Positions 18,909 to 27,307 of a DNA stretch of 64,000 nucleotides are shown one piece after another. The stretch lies in the NCBI GenBank assembly GCA_918797485.1, contig CAKKNE010000001.1, positions 1,674,001 to 1,738,000 on the forward strand. Reading direction: 5' to 3'. Source of the stretch: Pelagomonas calceolata (Eukaryota; Sar; Pelagophyceae; Pelagomonadales; Pelagomonadaceae). A program made the position numbers and the translations under genes. The first letter of the stretch is position 1, and every line of letters starts with the position of its first letter. The notes under the pieces were generated by a model. The model ran no database searches. It saw nothing but the letters and a program-made list of their open reading frames with translations, and was not told the DNA's origin.

Positions 18909-19448
18909 ATGGCCCGTAGCACTCGAGCAGCGCTCCTCTTGATCGCCGGCGCCGGCGCATTGCAGGCGCCCGTCGCGCCGAGACGCGCGATGACCACTGC
19001 GCAGAGGCCCACGACGGCGCTCCAAGCCTACAACGACTTCGATGAACGGGGCATGCGCAAGTTCCGCTGGAACATGAACGTCGGAAGAGAACCGTGGGGC
19101 TTCTCGCTGAACGCCGAGGTGTGGAACGGAAGAATTGCTATGTTAGCGTTCTTTTGGGTCTTGATCCAAGAAGCCATCGTCGGCAAGGGCTGCATCACCG
19201 TCATTCAAGAAGCGGAGCACTGGTGGCAGCTCATCGTGCCCGGCGTCACCGCGGGCACGTTCTTCGTGCTCGTCGCGTTCGTGACCAACACGATCGCGAG
19301 CCAGGACGGGGACGATTTCTCGACGGACGAGATCCTCGCCGAGTTGACTGGCGAGGCGCCGAAGACGGCGCCGCCAGCCCCGGCGGAGGAGAAGGGCTTC
19401 GAGCTGCCGGCGTTCGAGCTGCCGAAGCTGCCCAACCCGTTCGAGTAA
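18909..19448 (+). CDS. Plastid LHC-like (HLIP/SEP-type) chlorophyll-binding protein
   Basis: 179 aa. The N-terminus MARSTRAALLLIAGAGALQAPVAP is a signal peptide running into an ALQAP motif, the plastid presequence type of secondary red-lineage plastids. Helix 1 (PWGFSLNAEVWNGRIAMLAFF, residues ~62-92) carries the chlorophyll-binding motif ExxNGR (E70, N73, R75). A second hydrophobic helix (LIVPGVTAGTFFVLVAFV) lies near 107-131. There is no third LHC helix, so this is a two-helix stress/assembly type rather than a full fucoxanthin-chlorophyll antenna. The C-terminus is acidic and Pro-rich (FELPAFELPKLPNPFE). Probably photoprotective or a pigment-insertion factor in the thylakoid (inference). 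Confidence 0.85.
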   Translation: MARSTRAALLLIAGAGALQAPVAPRRAMTTAQRPTTALQAYNDFDERGMRKFRWNMNVGREPWGFSLNAEVWNGRIAMLAFFWVLIQEAIVGKGCITVIQEAEHWWQLIVPGVTAGTFFVLVAFVTNTIASQDGDDFSTDEILAELTGEAPKTAPPAPAEEKGFELPAFELPKLPNPFE

Positions 19449-19471
19449 ACATCCACTGTCTTAAATGATCA

Positions 19472-19552
19472 TCTACTACTAGTACGACTACTAGTACTAC
19501 TATACGACTACTACTACTAGTAGTACTAGTACTAGTACTAGTAGTACTATCA
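19472..19552. repeat. CTA/TAG trinucleotide microsatellite
   Basis: About 80 bp of imperfect ACT/AGT repeats (such as ACTACTAGTACTACTA and TAGTACTAGTACTAGTA) between convergent gene ends. Because ACT and AGT arrays alternate, the tract can fold on itself. It sits directly after the stop of the LHC-like gene and may lie in its 3' UTR. Confidence 0.8.
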
Positions 19553-19593
19553 GAAAGATACAACCCCAAATAATTAGTATGTACTAGTGTGCA

Positions 19594-22500
19594 CTACGGC
19601 GCCTCCTTCGCCTCGACCGCCTCCGCCGGAGCCCCGCCCCGCAGCTTCTGGATGTACCCCCGCGGGTCCTTCAGAAAGGCCACGTCGCCCTTGCCATTCG
19701 TGGGACCGCACAGCGCCAACAAAGCCATCATCCCGAAGTTGCTGACAACAAATGAGGACATGATCAAGGTACAGATGAAGTAGCCGAACATCTTGAACCA
19801 GAGCAAGTCGCAACTAAATAGGGCGCAGCACGCGCCGAACGTCGTAATGCACCCTGATAAGACAGATATACCCATCTCGCCCATCGCAAGTCTCACTCTT
19901 TCAGAAGATGTCAAGGTGGGATCCTGATGATTGTAGGCGTGCGACATGTGTAAAACATAGTCGACGGCCATGCCCCCGGCGATGGAAACATCAATTGACT
20001 CAATCACGTTCAGTTCCCAGCCGTAGAAGACCATCAGCGCCAATGTCGTTGATACGGTGGTCACTAATGACCCAAACGCTATGAGAGTAACGATCCAGTT
20101 CGCGGTCGCACAGAGCATGATGATGAGCGCAAAGGCGAACGCCGTGACGATGTTTATTCTACTACTATCATAAAATGCTTTTGAGGCCACCATCCAGTCG
20201 TCGTAGTACGTCACCTGGTAGATGTGTCCTCCCAAGAACTGTTTGGCCTTCTTCAGGGCCGCGCGCGCGCCCTCGTGCACGTCGTACAACTCGTCGAACG
20301 AGTCCCGGTCCACGTCTCGCGTCGTGTTGAAGCCCGCAAACACCGCTTTTATGGTGTTACCTTCCACGTGGAAGCCCGTCTGGTCTCCCGGGTATTCACT
20401 TTGACCTCCGAGGTGCAACCAGCCGTAGGGCGGCTCCCACGAGTCCCGGAACTCGATCAGCTTCGCCACGAAGGCGTCGTTGTCGTCTGGCGAGTAGGGA
20501 AAGGTCAGATTTTGATGAAGTACATAGTTCTTGAAGTCGATCATGAAATTGTAGTGTCCTGATTCATAGTGTGGCGAGGCGCCCTGAGCCCGGAGTTCGT
20601 CCTCATAAGCGGTGGAGGCGTCGATCCACGCCTGCTGGTGCTTCGCAAGGTCAAAGCCCTTGTACTTCGCCGAGCCCATGCAACTCTTGCCGTCCAGCGT
20701 CTCGCCCTCGACGCACGCCGGGTGCGCGCCGCCCGTCAGGGCCCAGGGGTCGTCCTCGCTGATGCCGGCGACGAGCCACGATGACTCCTTCTCGTCCGTG
20801 CGCTCCTCCAGGAACTTGTACTTCGTGGCCTTGTCGTGTAAGGTGAAGGGGTGGTCTGATACAAACCAGTCCGTGGCGGACGTGGCTCGCACGAGCAGCA
20901 GGTTCCACACAATCATGGAACTGACGAGGATGCCACAGAATAGGATTGTAAGGGGTATTTTGCCCTTAATGATGAAGTCGGCGAAGGGGCCGCCGTAGAA
21001 CCGTTCGACGAGCCTCGGTTTCTTCGCGTCCGGCGGTCGCACCTCGTCGACCTTGTCGTCGGAGGACGGCGCTGCACCGACCGGTGATGATTTCAAACAC
21101 GCCTTGGTGCCGCAGTCCTTGCACTGTTGCGGGAAGTACCTCTCTCGCACGATGCAGGCCGCCGGTAGGAACGTGATCACTAGGAGGTAATCAGCGAAGA
21201 CCATCACAGCGCTGACGACCCCGAAGCACTGGATATCCCAGATCGGCGAGACGGCACACGCCACGAACGCCGCACAGGTCGTCACCGACGTCGCGAGCAT
21301 CGCCGACGCGGCCCGGTTGTAGGCCCACGTGAACCTCAACAGCAGCGATTCTCTCACCTCGCGGGCCGGATGCATCGCGCTCTGCTTCCACGCGTCCATC
21401 AGCACAAATATATCATCGCACCCAATGCCTAGAATGATAAACACCCCGTTGTACATGAGGTACGTCACGTAGTCCTGCTGCATGATCACCACCCACACAA
21501 ATAACCCAATCGGGAAGCTGATGACGATTTCAAATAACCCGCAACACGCGATCCACACGGACTTGGTCTGCAGGATCAAGACGATAAGTACGATGATCAC
21601 GGCAATCAGCAGTTTCTGCTGGTCGTTCGCGAGGTAGTAATCGATGAAATAGCAAGCTCCGTCGAACACTAAGTCATAATCCGCCTCCTTGAAGCTTTCG
21701 CCGTCGTGTAACTTGGTGCGTAGTTTATGTAACCTGGGCATCATAGTACCAATAGCCCACTCCTCCACTTCCTCCTCCTCAGCATCGTCCCAGCAGTCGC
21801 CCTCGCACCTAGATAACGGCATGCCCGTCGCATACGTGATCTTGGCGTAGGTCGCTTTGTTGGAGGTACAGTCCCAGCCGCCGCCCACCGTGAACGCGCG
21901 TTGCGCCGCGACGACGGTCATGCATTCGTCCGACGCAGAACCCGCGACGTCGTACTGGAAACTTTTCTTGCGGCCTTTTCCTATATTGACGGACGTGCGG
22001 TAGACATCAGTAGATTCACAAAGAGGCCCGAAGGCATCTGTCGCGAACTGATCTACACTGCCGAAGTGGTCGTCGCACGTTGGTAATGATGCATCTAAAT
22101 ACGCGCCACAGGTGTTGTTCGCGCACGTTGCTAGAGGAGGTGGTGCATTCGCGAGGCCCTCGAAGACTGACGTCGGTGGCACGCACGTCGCGCCACCGTC
22201 CTCACTCAAACAGTAATCATCATAACCCTCGGTGTGCGTGAGGCGCCGGTGGATCCTCCGTAACGTAGACAAACCCTTCCCTAGTATATCGCCCGACTTC
22301 CTAGCTCTCACAACAACGGAGAACCGGCAGTCCTCCTCTCGTCTAGGTGCGCCGTGGTCTGTAGTATCTTCGTGGGCGTCGAGGCGGCGCCTCTGCTGCC
22401 TTTTCGTGGACCTTGTGGTCTTGACGGGGATCCGCGCCAGCGTCGCCTTGGACACGCCGTGGTTCTTGCTCAAGACACTATCTGAGGACAGCCGCCGCCG

Positions 22501-22866
22501 CCAGTAGTCCTCGCGGCCCGTCGCCTTCCAGTAGTCCTCGCGGAAGGCGAAGAAGCCGTAGAGGCGCCTTACTTTTATGTTGCTGATGTCCGTGAAGGAG
22601 CCGCCGAGCTCCGACTCGCCGGCGCCGAACGCGAGGCCCGCGAGGACGACGGCGATCAGACCGGTCACGAACATGACACACCCCGGGTAGTGCACGACCG
22701 TCTTGTGGAAGCGGTTCGGCACGGGGATTTTGGCCTCCTCTTCCATGGGTCTTCTCACGGAAACGTTGGCCCGCGCCCGGCGCCCGAAGTCGTCGATCGG
22801 CGCCTCGTCGTTTTCAGACGCCTTGGCATCAATGTCCTCTACACCGTCGTCCTTGGACTCGTCCAT
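19594..22866 (-). CDS. Patched/Dispatched-like RND membrane protein with sterol-sensing domain
   Basis: 1090 aa from the ATG at 22866 (MDESKDDGVEDIDA); the longer frame starts at GTG. Two RND halves are visible. TM1 (YPGCVMFVTGLIAVVLAGLAF) is followed by a large Cys-containing extracellular loop. Then comes a five-helix sterol-sensing block (LLIAVIIVLIVLILQ to YLLVITFLPAACI) holding GIGCDDIFVLMDAW in TM4. A second loop follows TM7, then the last block with GGMAVDYVLHMSHAY in TM10. The acidic pairs in TM4 and TM10 are the proton-relay residues of RND transporters, closest to Dispatched and ciliate/algal patched-domain proteins. Expected substrate is a lipid or sterol (family knowledge); the real substrate is unknown. 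Confidence 0.88.
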   Translation of the reverse strand: MDESKDDGVEDIDAKASENDEAPIDDFGRRARANVSVRRPMEEEAKIPVPNRFHKTVVHYPGCVMFVTGLIAVVLAGLAFGAGESELGGSFTDISNIKVRRLYGFFAFREDYWKATGREDYWRRRLSSDSVLSKNHGVSKATLARIPVKTTRSTKRQQRRRLDAHEDTTDHGAPRREEDCRFSVVVRARKSGDILGKGLSTLRRIHRRLTHTEGYDDYCLSEDGGATCVPPTSVFEGLANAPPPLATCANNTCGAYLDASLPTCDDHFGSVDQFATDAFGPLCESTDVYRTSVNIGKGRKKSFQYDVAGSASDECMTVVAAQRAFTVGGGWDCTSNKATYAKITYATGMPLSRCEGDCWDDAEEEEVEEWAIGTMMPRLHKLRTKLHDGESFKEADYDLVFDGACYFIDYYLANDQQKLLIAVIIVLIVLILQTKSVWIACCGLFEIVISFPIGLFVWVVIMQQDYVTYLMYNGVFIILGIGCDDIFVLMDAWKQSAMHPAREVRESLLLRFTWAYNRAASAMLATSVTTCAAFVACAVSPIWDIQCFGVVSAVMVFADYLLVITFLPAACIVRERYFPQQCKDCGTKACLKSSPVGAAPSSDDKVDEVRPPDAKKPRLVERFYGGPFADFIIKGKIPLTILFCGILVSSMIVWNLLLVRATSATDWFVSDHPFTLHDKATKYKFLEERTDEKESSWLVAGISEDDPWALTGGAHPACVEGETLDGKSCMGSAKYKGFDLAKHQQAWIDASTAYEDELRAQGASPHYESGHYNFMIDFKNYVLHQNLTFPYSPDDNDAFVAKLIEFRDSWEPPYGWLHLGGQSEYPGDQTGFHVEGNTIKAVFAGFNTTRDVDRDSFDELYDVHEGARAALKKAKQFLGGHIYQVTYYDDWMVASKAFYDSSRINIVTAFAFALIIMLCATANWIVTLIAFGSLVTTVSTTLALMVFYGWELNVIESIDVSIAGGMAVDYVLHMSHAYNHQDPTLTSSERVRLAMGEMGISVLSGCITTFGACCALFSCDLLWFKMFGYFICTLIMSSFVVSNFGMMALLALCGPTNGKGDVAFLKDPRGYIQKLRGGAPAEAVEAKEAP

Positions 22867-23347
22867 CGCTGCGGTCCTCGACACGAGTGCCGCTTGAGCC
22901 TGGTACGCGTACGCCTTTGCACGCCCTCTGCGGTATACAGACACTCCTCCTCACACCGATCCGCGGCGGCGCTGCCGGACCCGATCGATTGGTGTCCGAG
23001 CACGGTGTGGCGGTCCCGCTGCGGCGGTGGGGCAGCGTATGAAGCTGCTGCGCCCGGCGGGGAACGCGTTCAACGCGGCATGTGCTTGGGGGAGATTGCC
23101 GAGCAAGTACCCGATTTGACCCTAGCCGACCGCCCCGATGTATCTTTGGCAGGCCCACGCGTGCCCCGGCAGCCCTAAATCTAATTAATCTCCCTAGTGC
23201 CTCTATCTCTATCTAGTGCAGCCCCCAGGATTTCGGCGCGAGAGCGGCAGGATCCACAGCGCGCACGTTCGTGTAGCAGCGGTTAAGCGTCTGGCATCGT
23301 CCAGACCCGGCCCAGCCACCCACCGGAAACCGCAGAGCAGCGAAACC
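22867..23347. other. Divergent intergenic region
   Basis: 481 bp between the Dispatched-like and acyl-CoA synthetase starts. It holds a short CTCTATCTCTATCTAG tract near 23202-23217. No palindromic element or TATA box was seen. Confidence 0.5.
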
Positions 23348-25306
23348 ATGGCAGAGGAGATAGTCGTAGGCGAGGTCATCTCCAATGGAACTTACACGAC
23401 GACGGACCCCCAGTGCGACGTCGATATTAGGATGGGCGACGGCGCGGCGGCGCGCGCGCCCGTGACGGTGGGCGACGCGCTGCGGAGGACGAGCGCTGCG
23501 GTGCCTAACAAAGTAGCTTTACGAGTGAAAAGAGAAGGCGTGTGGCGGGAGTGGACCTGGAGCCAGTACGAGGGCGAAGCGGTGAGGGTGGCGCAGTCGT
23601 TGATCGCGCTCGGTGTCAAGGAGCGCGAGGCCGTGGCCATCATTGGGTTCAACTCGCCGGAGTGGGTGTTTTCGTGGGCGGGAGCTGCCACTATAGGATG
23701 CATGGGCACGGGCATTTATGCGACGAACGGGCCGGAAGGCGTCGCTTATGTTGTTGATCATGCGAAGGCCAAGATCGTCATCGCCGAGGACGAGAAGCAA
23801 CTGGCAAAGTTCCGGAAAGTCGACAAATCGCTCCTGAAATCCGTCAAGGCCTTTGTGGTCTACTCGCCCAACGAGCCGACGCCGGACAAAGTGCACGGCA
23901 TCCCCGCGTACACGTGGAGTGGCTTCATGGAGCTCGGTGCTAAAACATCACAAGAGGCGGTCGAAGTGAAGCGCGGCGCGGTGGTCCCCGGCCAGTGCTG
24001 CTCGCTCATTTATACGAGTGGTACTACTGGTAACCCGAAGGCGGTCATGATCTCGCACGATTCTTGTACCTGGACGGCCAAGGTCGCCTTCGAGGACGTT
24101 TTTGGGTTAGGTCGAGAAGAGCACGTCGTGTCCTACCTCCCGCTGTCGCACATCGCGGCCCAACTCATGGACATCATCAGTCCCATGGTGAATGAAGTCA
24201 CTGTTCATTTTGCGAGACCCGACGCCCTCAAGGGCTCTCTGAAAGGCACTCTACAGGAGTGCCAGCCGACCGTCTTCTTCGGCGTGCCTAGGGTCTGGGA
24301 GAAGTTCCGCGAGGCGATCCTGGCCAAGGCCAAGGACCTGTACTCCGGGTTGCTCGGCGGCCTCAAGAAGAACATCGGCGCGGCGGGCAAGGCCTACAAC
24401 CTGCAAAAGTATTTGGCGGCCGAAAGAGGAGAAGCCCCGCCGGGCGGCTGCCTCTCGCCGGCATTGGGCAGGAAAGTGAGTGGCGGCATCAAGGCCGTGC
24501 TGGGCTTCGAGCGGTGCCACACGTTTTGTACGGGGGCCGCGCCCATTAGCCGTGATGTCCTGGAGTACTTTGGGAGCCTCGATATTAATGTCTTGGAGTT
24601 GTTTGGCATGTCCGAGGTCACGGGGCCCTCGAACTGTAGCGTGGCGGATGCCTTCCGCATCGGCAAGTGCGGCCGCCAGTTACCCGGGACGGAGACCGCG
24701 ATTGCCGAAGAAGACGGCGAGGTCATCTTTCGGGGGCGCCACGTCATGATGGGCTACATGTACAACGAGAAGGCCACGAAGGAGACCATTGATGAAGAGG
24801 GGTGGCTCCACTCCGGGGACATCGGCACCAATGAAGAGGGTTACCTTAAGATTACGGGTCGGAAGAAGGAGATCCTCATCACCGCCGCTGGAGAAAATGT
24901 GGCTCCTGTTTTGTTGGAGGATGAGATCAAGAAACAACTGCCTTGTGTGAGCAACGCGATGGTCATCGGCGACCGCAAAAAGTACTTGACAGTATTTTTA
25001 TGTCTCAAGACGAAGATGAACGAGGAGGACGGGACACCTTTACCAGGTTTAGTTTCTGATTCGGAGTTATTTGGGTGTTCTACAGTGCAGGACGCGAAGA
25101 CCTCACCGGAGTACAAAAAACATTTAGATGAAGGCTTGACGAGGGCGAACAAGAACGCCATTAGTCGGGCGCAGAACGTCCAGAAGTGGGCGATATTACC
25201 CAGAGACTTCACGCAGGAAGGTGGGGAGTTAACCCCGACGATGAAGCTGCGGCGCAAGGTCGTGCTGGAGATGTACCCCGACGTCGTGGCCCAGCTCTAC
25301 AACTAG
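23348..25306 (+). CDS. ACSBG: Long-chain acyl-CoA synthetase, bubblegum type
   Basis: 652 aa from the ATG at 23348 in an ACCATGG context. It activates fatty acids to acyl-CoA through an acyl-adenylate. The sequence shows the P-loop-like motif YTSGTTGNPKAVMISHD (~residues 222-238), YLPLSHIAAQ, FGVPRVWEKF, LELFGMSEVTGP (adenine contact), GWLHSGDIG with the conserved Asp, TGRKKEILITAAGENVAP, and a C-terminal lysine region TPTMKLRRKVV. The LFGMSEVTGP and GENVAPVLLEDEIKKQLP forms are those of ACSBG rather than plant LACS. No signal peptide or PTS1, so probably cytosolic or peripheral to the ER. Confidence 0.93.
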   Translation: MAEEIVVGEVISNGTYTTTDPQCDVDIRMGDGAAARAPVTVGDALRRTSAAVPNKVALRVKREGVWREWTWSQYEGEAVRVAQSLIALGVKEREAVAIIGFNSPEWVFSWAGAATIGCMGTGIYATNGPEGVAYVVDHAKAKIVIAEDEKQLAKFRKVDKSLLKSVKAFVVYSPNEPTPDKVHGIPAYTWSGFMELGAKTSQEAVEVKRGAVVPGQCCSLIYTSGTTGNPKAVMISHDSCTWTAKVAFEDVFGLGREEHVVSYLPLSHIAAQLMDIISPMVNEVTVHFARPDALKGSLKGTLQECQPTVFFGVPRVWEKFREAILAKAKDLYSGLLGGLKKNIGAAGKAYNLQKYLAAERGEAPPGGCLSPALGRKVSGGIKAVLGFERCHTFCTGAAPISRDVLEYFGSLDINVLELFGMSEVTGPSNCSVADAFRIGKCGRQLPGTETAIAEEDGEVIFRGRHVMMGYMYNEKATKETIDEEGWLHSGDIGTNEEGYLKITGRKKEILITAAGENVAPVLLEDEIKKQLPCVSNAMVIGDRKKYLTVFLCLKTKMNEEDGTPLPGLVSDSELFGCSTVQDAKTSPEYKKHLDEGLTRANKNAISRAQNVQKWAILPRDFTQEGGELTPTMKLRRKVVLEMYPDVVAQLYN

Positions 25307-25440
25307 AGTACTATCGGCCGCGGCAGCGACGGCGCCTGGCGCGGCGGCGGTGAACACCAGTATGCAGAGAAGCCGCACAATTCCCCTTCCCCCCTAGAGC
25401 CCTCCCGTTTTTTAAGACACCGGGTCACGAACAACAACAG

Positions 25441-26418
25441 TTAGTCGGCGAGCCGCTCTCCACTTATGGCGTAGACCGCTCCTTCCTCAGGAAGGTCGCG
25501 CCTTCGAGGTAAGACCGCCGCGTCGAGGAGCGCTTTCACAGAAACGCCGCGCGATCGTAGCGTAACGGTGGGGAAGACGTCCTGACTACGTGACACTTGG
25601 CACGCGCCGACGGCGCGCCGCGTGAAACCGCCGCGCCGCCTTGCTACAAAAATCACGTGACGGTGCTCGCCGACAACACGCGACAGCACGCCAACCCGGT
25701 CGCAGGCCCGGCCCTCGAGGCCGCCTCTCCGAAAAGCGCCCTCGCTATACAACCCTCCGAGCGTCGCGAGAGCAAAAGAACCGCGAGATTTCCCGCCGAC
25801 GACGCCGCGCCGCGTCTCCTTGGCGCTCTGGGCGCCCACGAAGCACTCGACGAAGTCGCCGTCGTATGTCAACTCGACCTCGAAGTAGCTCCACGCGTCC
25901 GACGTCGGTAGAGGCATCCTAGCAAAGGCATGGGCGTAGCGCGGCGAGTTTATCGAGGGCGCCAAGCGCGCCACGACATCGTACAGGAAGTTTCGTGTGT
26001 ACCACACGTCGCCCACGCACGTCGCCCACGCTCTATCGCCGTGGAAGCCGTTCTCGCAGAGGTACGTGGCAATTTGTGCGGAAACGTCATCACTGGAGAA
26101 GCATCTCGCTTCAAGCGCTAATCTACGTGCTGCCGCCTCGATGCGGGACCGCGTGCACGCGTCCGCGTCGACTTTTGGAGGCGGCGACGGCGGCGGCGTG
26201 ATTAATGCTTTGAGTGACGGCGGTCGCGGCGGCAGGGCCGACGCGTCTTCAATGGGACAGGGCGGTCTCCTTCTAATCAACGAGCGGGCGACGGCTAATA
26301 ATTCAGCCGTGAGGTTGGCCCGGCTCTTGCGATGCGCATTTCGCACCGGCACGCCGAGGAACTGGCGCTCCTCCGGTATTTCGTCTTCCGGCGCCGGCGG
26401 CGCGGCTTGCGCGGTCAT
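25441..26418 (-). CDS. SPRY-domain-like protein
   Basis: 325 aa from the ATG at 26418 (MTAQAAPPAPED). The N-terminal ~110 residues are Pro/Arg-rich and probably disordered. A SPRY-like beta sandwich follows: YFEVELTYDGDFVECFVGAQ, FALATLGGLYSEGAF, DRVGVLSRVVGEHRHVIFVAR, and FPTVTLRSRGVSV, the usual order YFEV, vGl, gD-vGv, fpxvxL. SPRY domains bind peptide partners; none can be named. A more distant Concanavalin-like fold is the alternative. The neighbour upstream is a divergent PH-domain gene. Confidence 0.55.
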   Translation of the reverse strand: MTAQAAPPAPEDEIPEERQFLGVPVRNAHRKSRANLTAELLAVARSLIRRRPPCPIEDASALPPRPPSLKALITPPPSPPPKVDADACTRSRIEAAARRLALEARCFSSDDVSAQIATYLCENGFHGDRAWATCVGDVWYTRNFLYDVVARLAPSINSPRYAHAFARMPLPTSDAWSYFEVELTYDGDFVECFVGAQSAKETRRGVVGGKSRGSFALATLGGLYSEGAFRRGGLEGRACDRVGVLSRVVGEHRHVIFVARRRGGFTRRAVGACQVSRSQDVFPTVTLRSRGVSVKALLDAAVLPRRRDLPEEGAVYAISGERLAD

Positions 26419-26820
26419 CCTACAGCCCTGGCCACAGCCCCTCGACGCGTGCTGCCGCTGTAGGCCTTTGCGCTGCGACTGCACTTATTACCCAGGGGGC
26501 GCCAGCGCCGAGTCCTGGACCCTGTCCAACCAGCAGTGCATTCGTGCGATAGTTCTTCGATATTTTCAGGCGTGTGCGGCCGTCTCGAAGTCACTTGTTG
26601 GCGTGAACTTGCAAAAAAACCGCGCTGCAGCAGAATTTGCTAGCGGTAGTAAGACACTAGCAAAACCAAGCCCTCGGCATTCCAAGGGCCCAAACGCCGT
26701 CGCTGCCTCCGCGGACGACCTGATACGACTGCTATCGCTTCCTTCCAGCCCACTCCCTCCGTGGGTAACATCTCGTCCCTCGAAAACCTCTGCCCAAGGC
26801 ACACCGCATCACACCATACC
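26419..26820. other. Divergent intergenic region
   Basis: 402 bp between SPRY and PH gene starts, with the palindromic element at 26639-26661. Nothing else recognisable. Confidence 0.5.
26639..26661 (+). repeat. 24-bp-type palindrome, copy 5 (23 bp)
   Basis: GCTAGCG, core GTAGTAAGA, CACTAGC; the core is one base shorter. It points toward the PH gene 160 bp away; the SPRY start is 221 bp on the other side. Confidence 0.72.
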
Positions 26821-27195
26821 ATGGAATTCGTGCGCCGCGTCGTCTCGGCGCTCGGCAGCCGAGAATTCCTCTTCGGCGCCGACGACAACGTCTCCGTCTC
26901 GACGAAAGAAGGCACGCTCTGGCGCGTCGATTCTTCAGGGAAGTGGGTCAAGCGCTGGTTCGAACTCAGAGAAGACGTCTTAGCGTCCTACAAAGCTGAA
27001 GATAGGAGCAAGCTCAAGAACGCGATCAAGGTGTCGAAAATTACAAAAGTCGCGATGACGCCGGGCGACGCCGCGGGCACGTCGTTCACGATGACGTGCG
27101 GGACGACGGACTATCCGTTTAGAGCGGACGAGCCGGCGGACGCCGAGGCCTGGGTGGCAGTGATCTCCAAAAGGATGACCCAAACGAACCCGTAA
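26821..27195 (+). CDS. Small PH-domain protein
   Basis: 124 aa from the ATG at 26821 in an ACCATGG context. Nearly all of it is one pleckstrin-homology domain (residues ~28-120): TKEGTLWRVDSSGKWVKRWFELRED with the basic beta1-beta2 loop, VLASYKAEDR, a beta sheet core, and the closing helix ADAEAWVAVISKRM with the invariant Trp. The basic K/R in the first loop suggests phosphoinositide binding (inference). No other domain is present, so it may act as a small membrane-targeting adaptor. Confidence 0.83.
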   Translation: MEFVRRVVSALGSREFLFGADDNVSVSTKEGTLWRVDSSGKWVKRWFELREDVLASYKAEDRSKLKNAIKVSKITKVAMTPGDAAGTSFTMTCGTTDYPFRADEPADAEAWVAVISKRMTQTNP

Positions 27196-27307
27196 ATATA
27201 CTGTGAATATGATTAACTCGCTAGTAGCCGTTCCGAGTCAAGGTCGTCCTCGACTTGCCAGTGTCCGACTCGTAGTCGCAGCCGAATCGTAAATATACTG
27301 TGAATAT
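27191..27307. repeat. Partial tandem duplication of the 3' end of the downstream minus-strand gene
   Basis: CGTAAATATACTGTGAATAT occurs at 27191-27210 and again at 27288-27307. About 30-40 bp after each copy, AGGTCGTCCTCGAC follows. On the minus strand the outer copy reads QVEDDLDSERLLAS and a stop; the true gene end reads QVEDDLERLLATT and a stop. The last ~70 bp of the coding region plus 3' flank was therefore duplicated with a spacing of ~97 bp. Confidence 0.75.
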
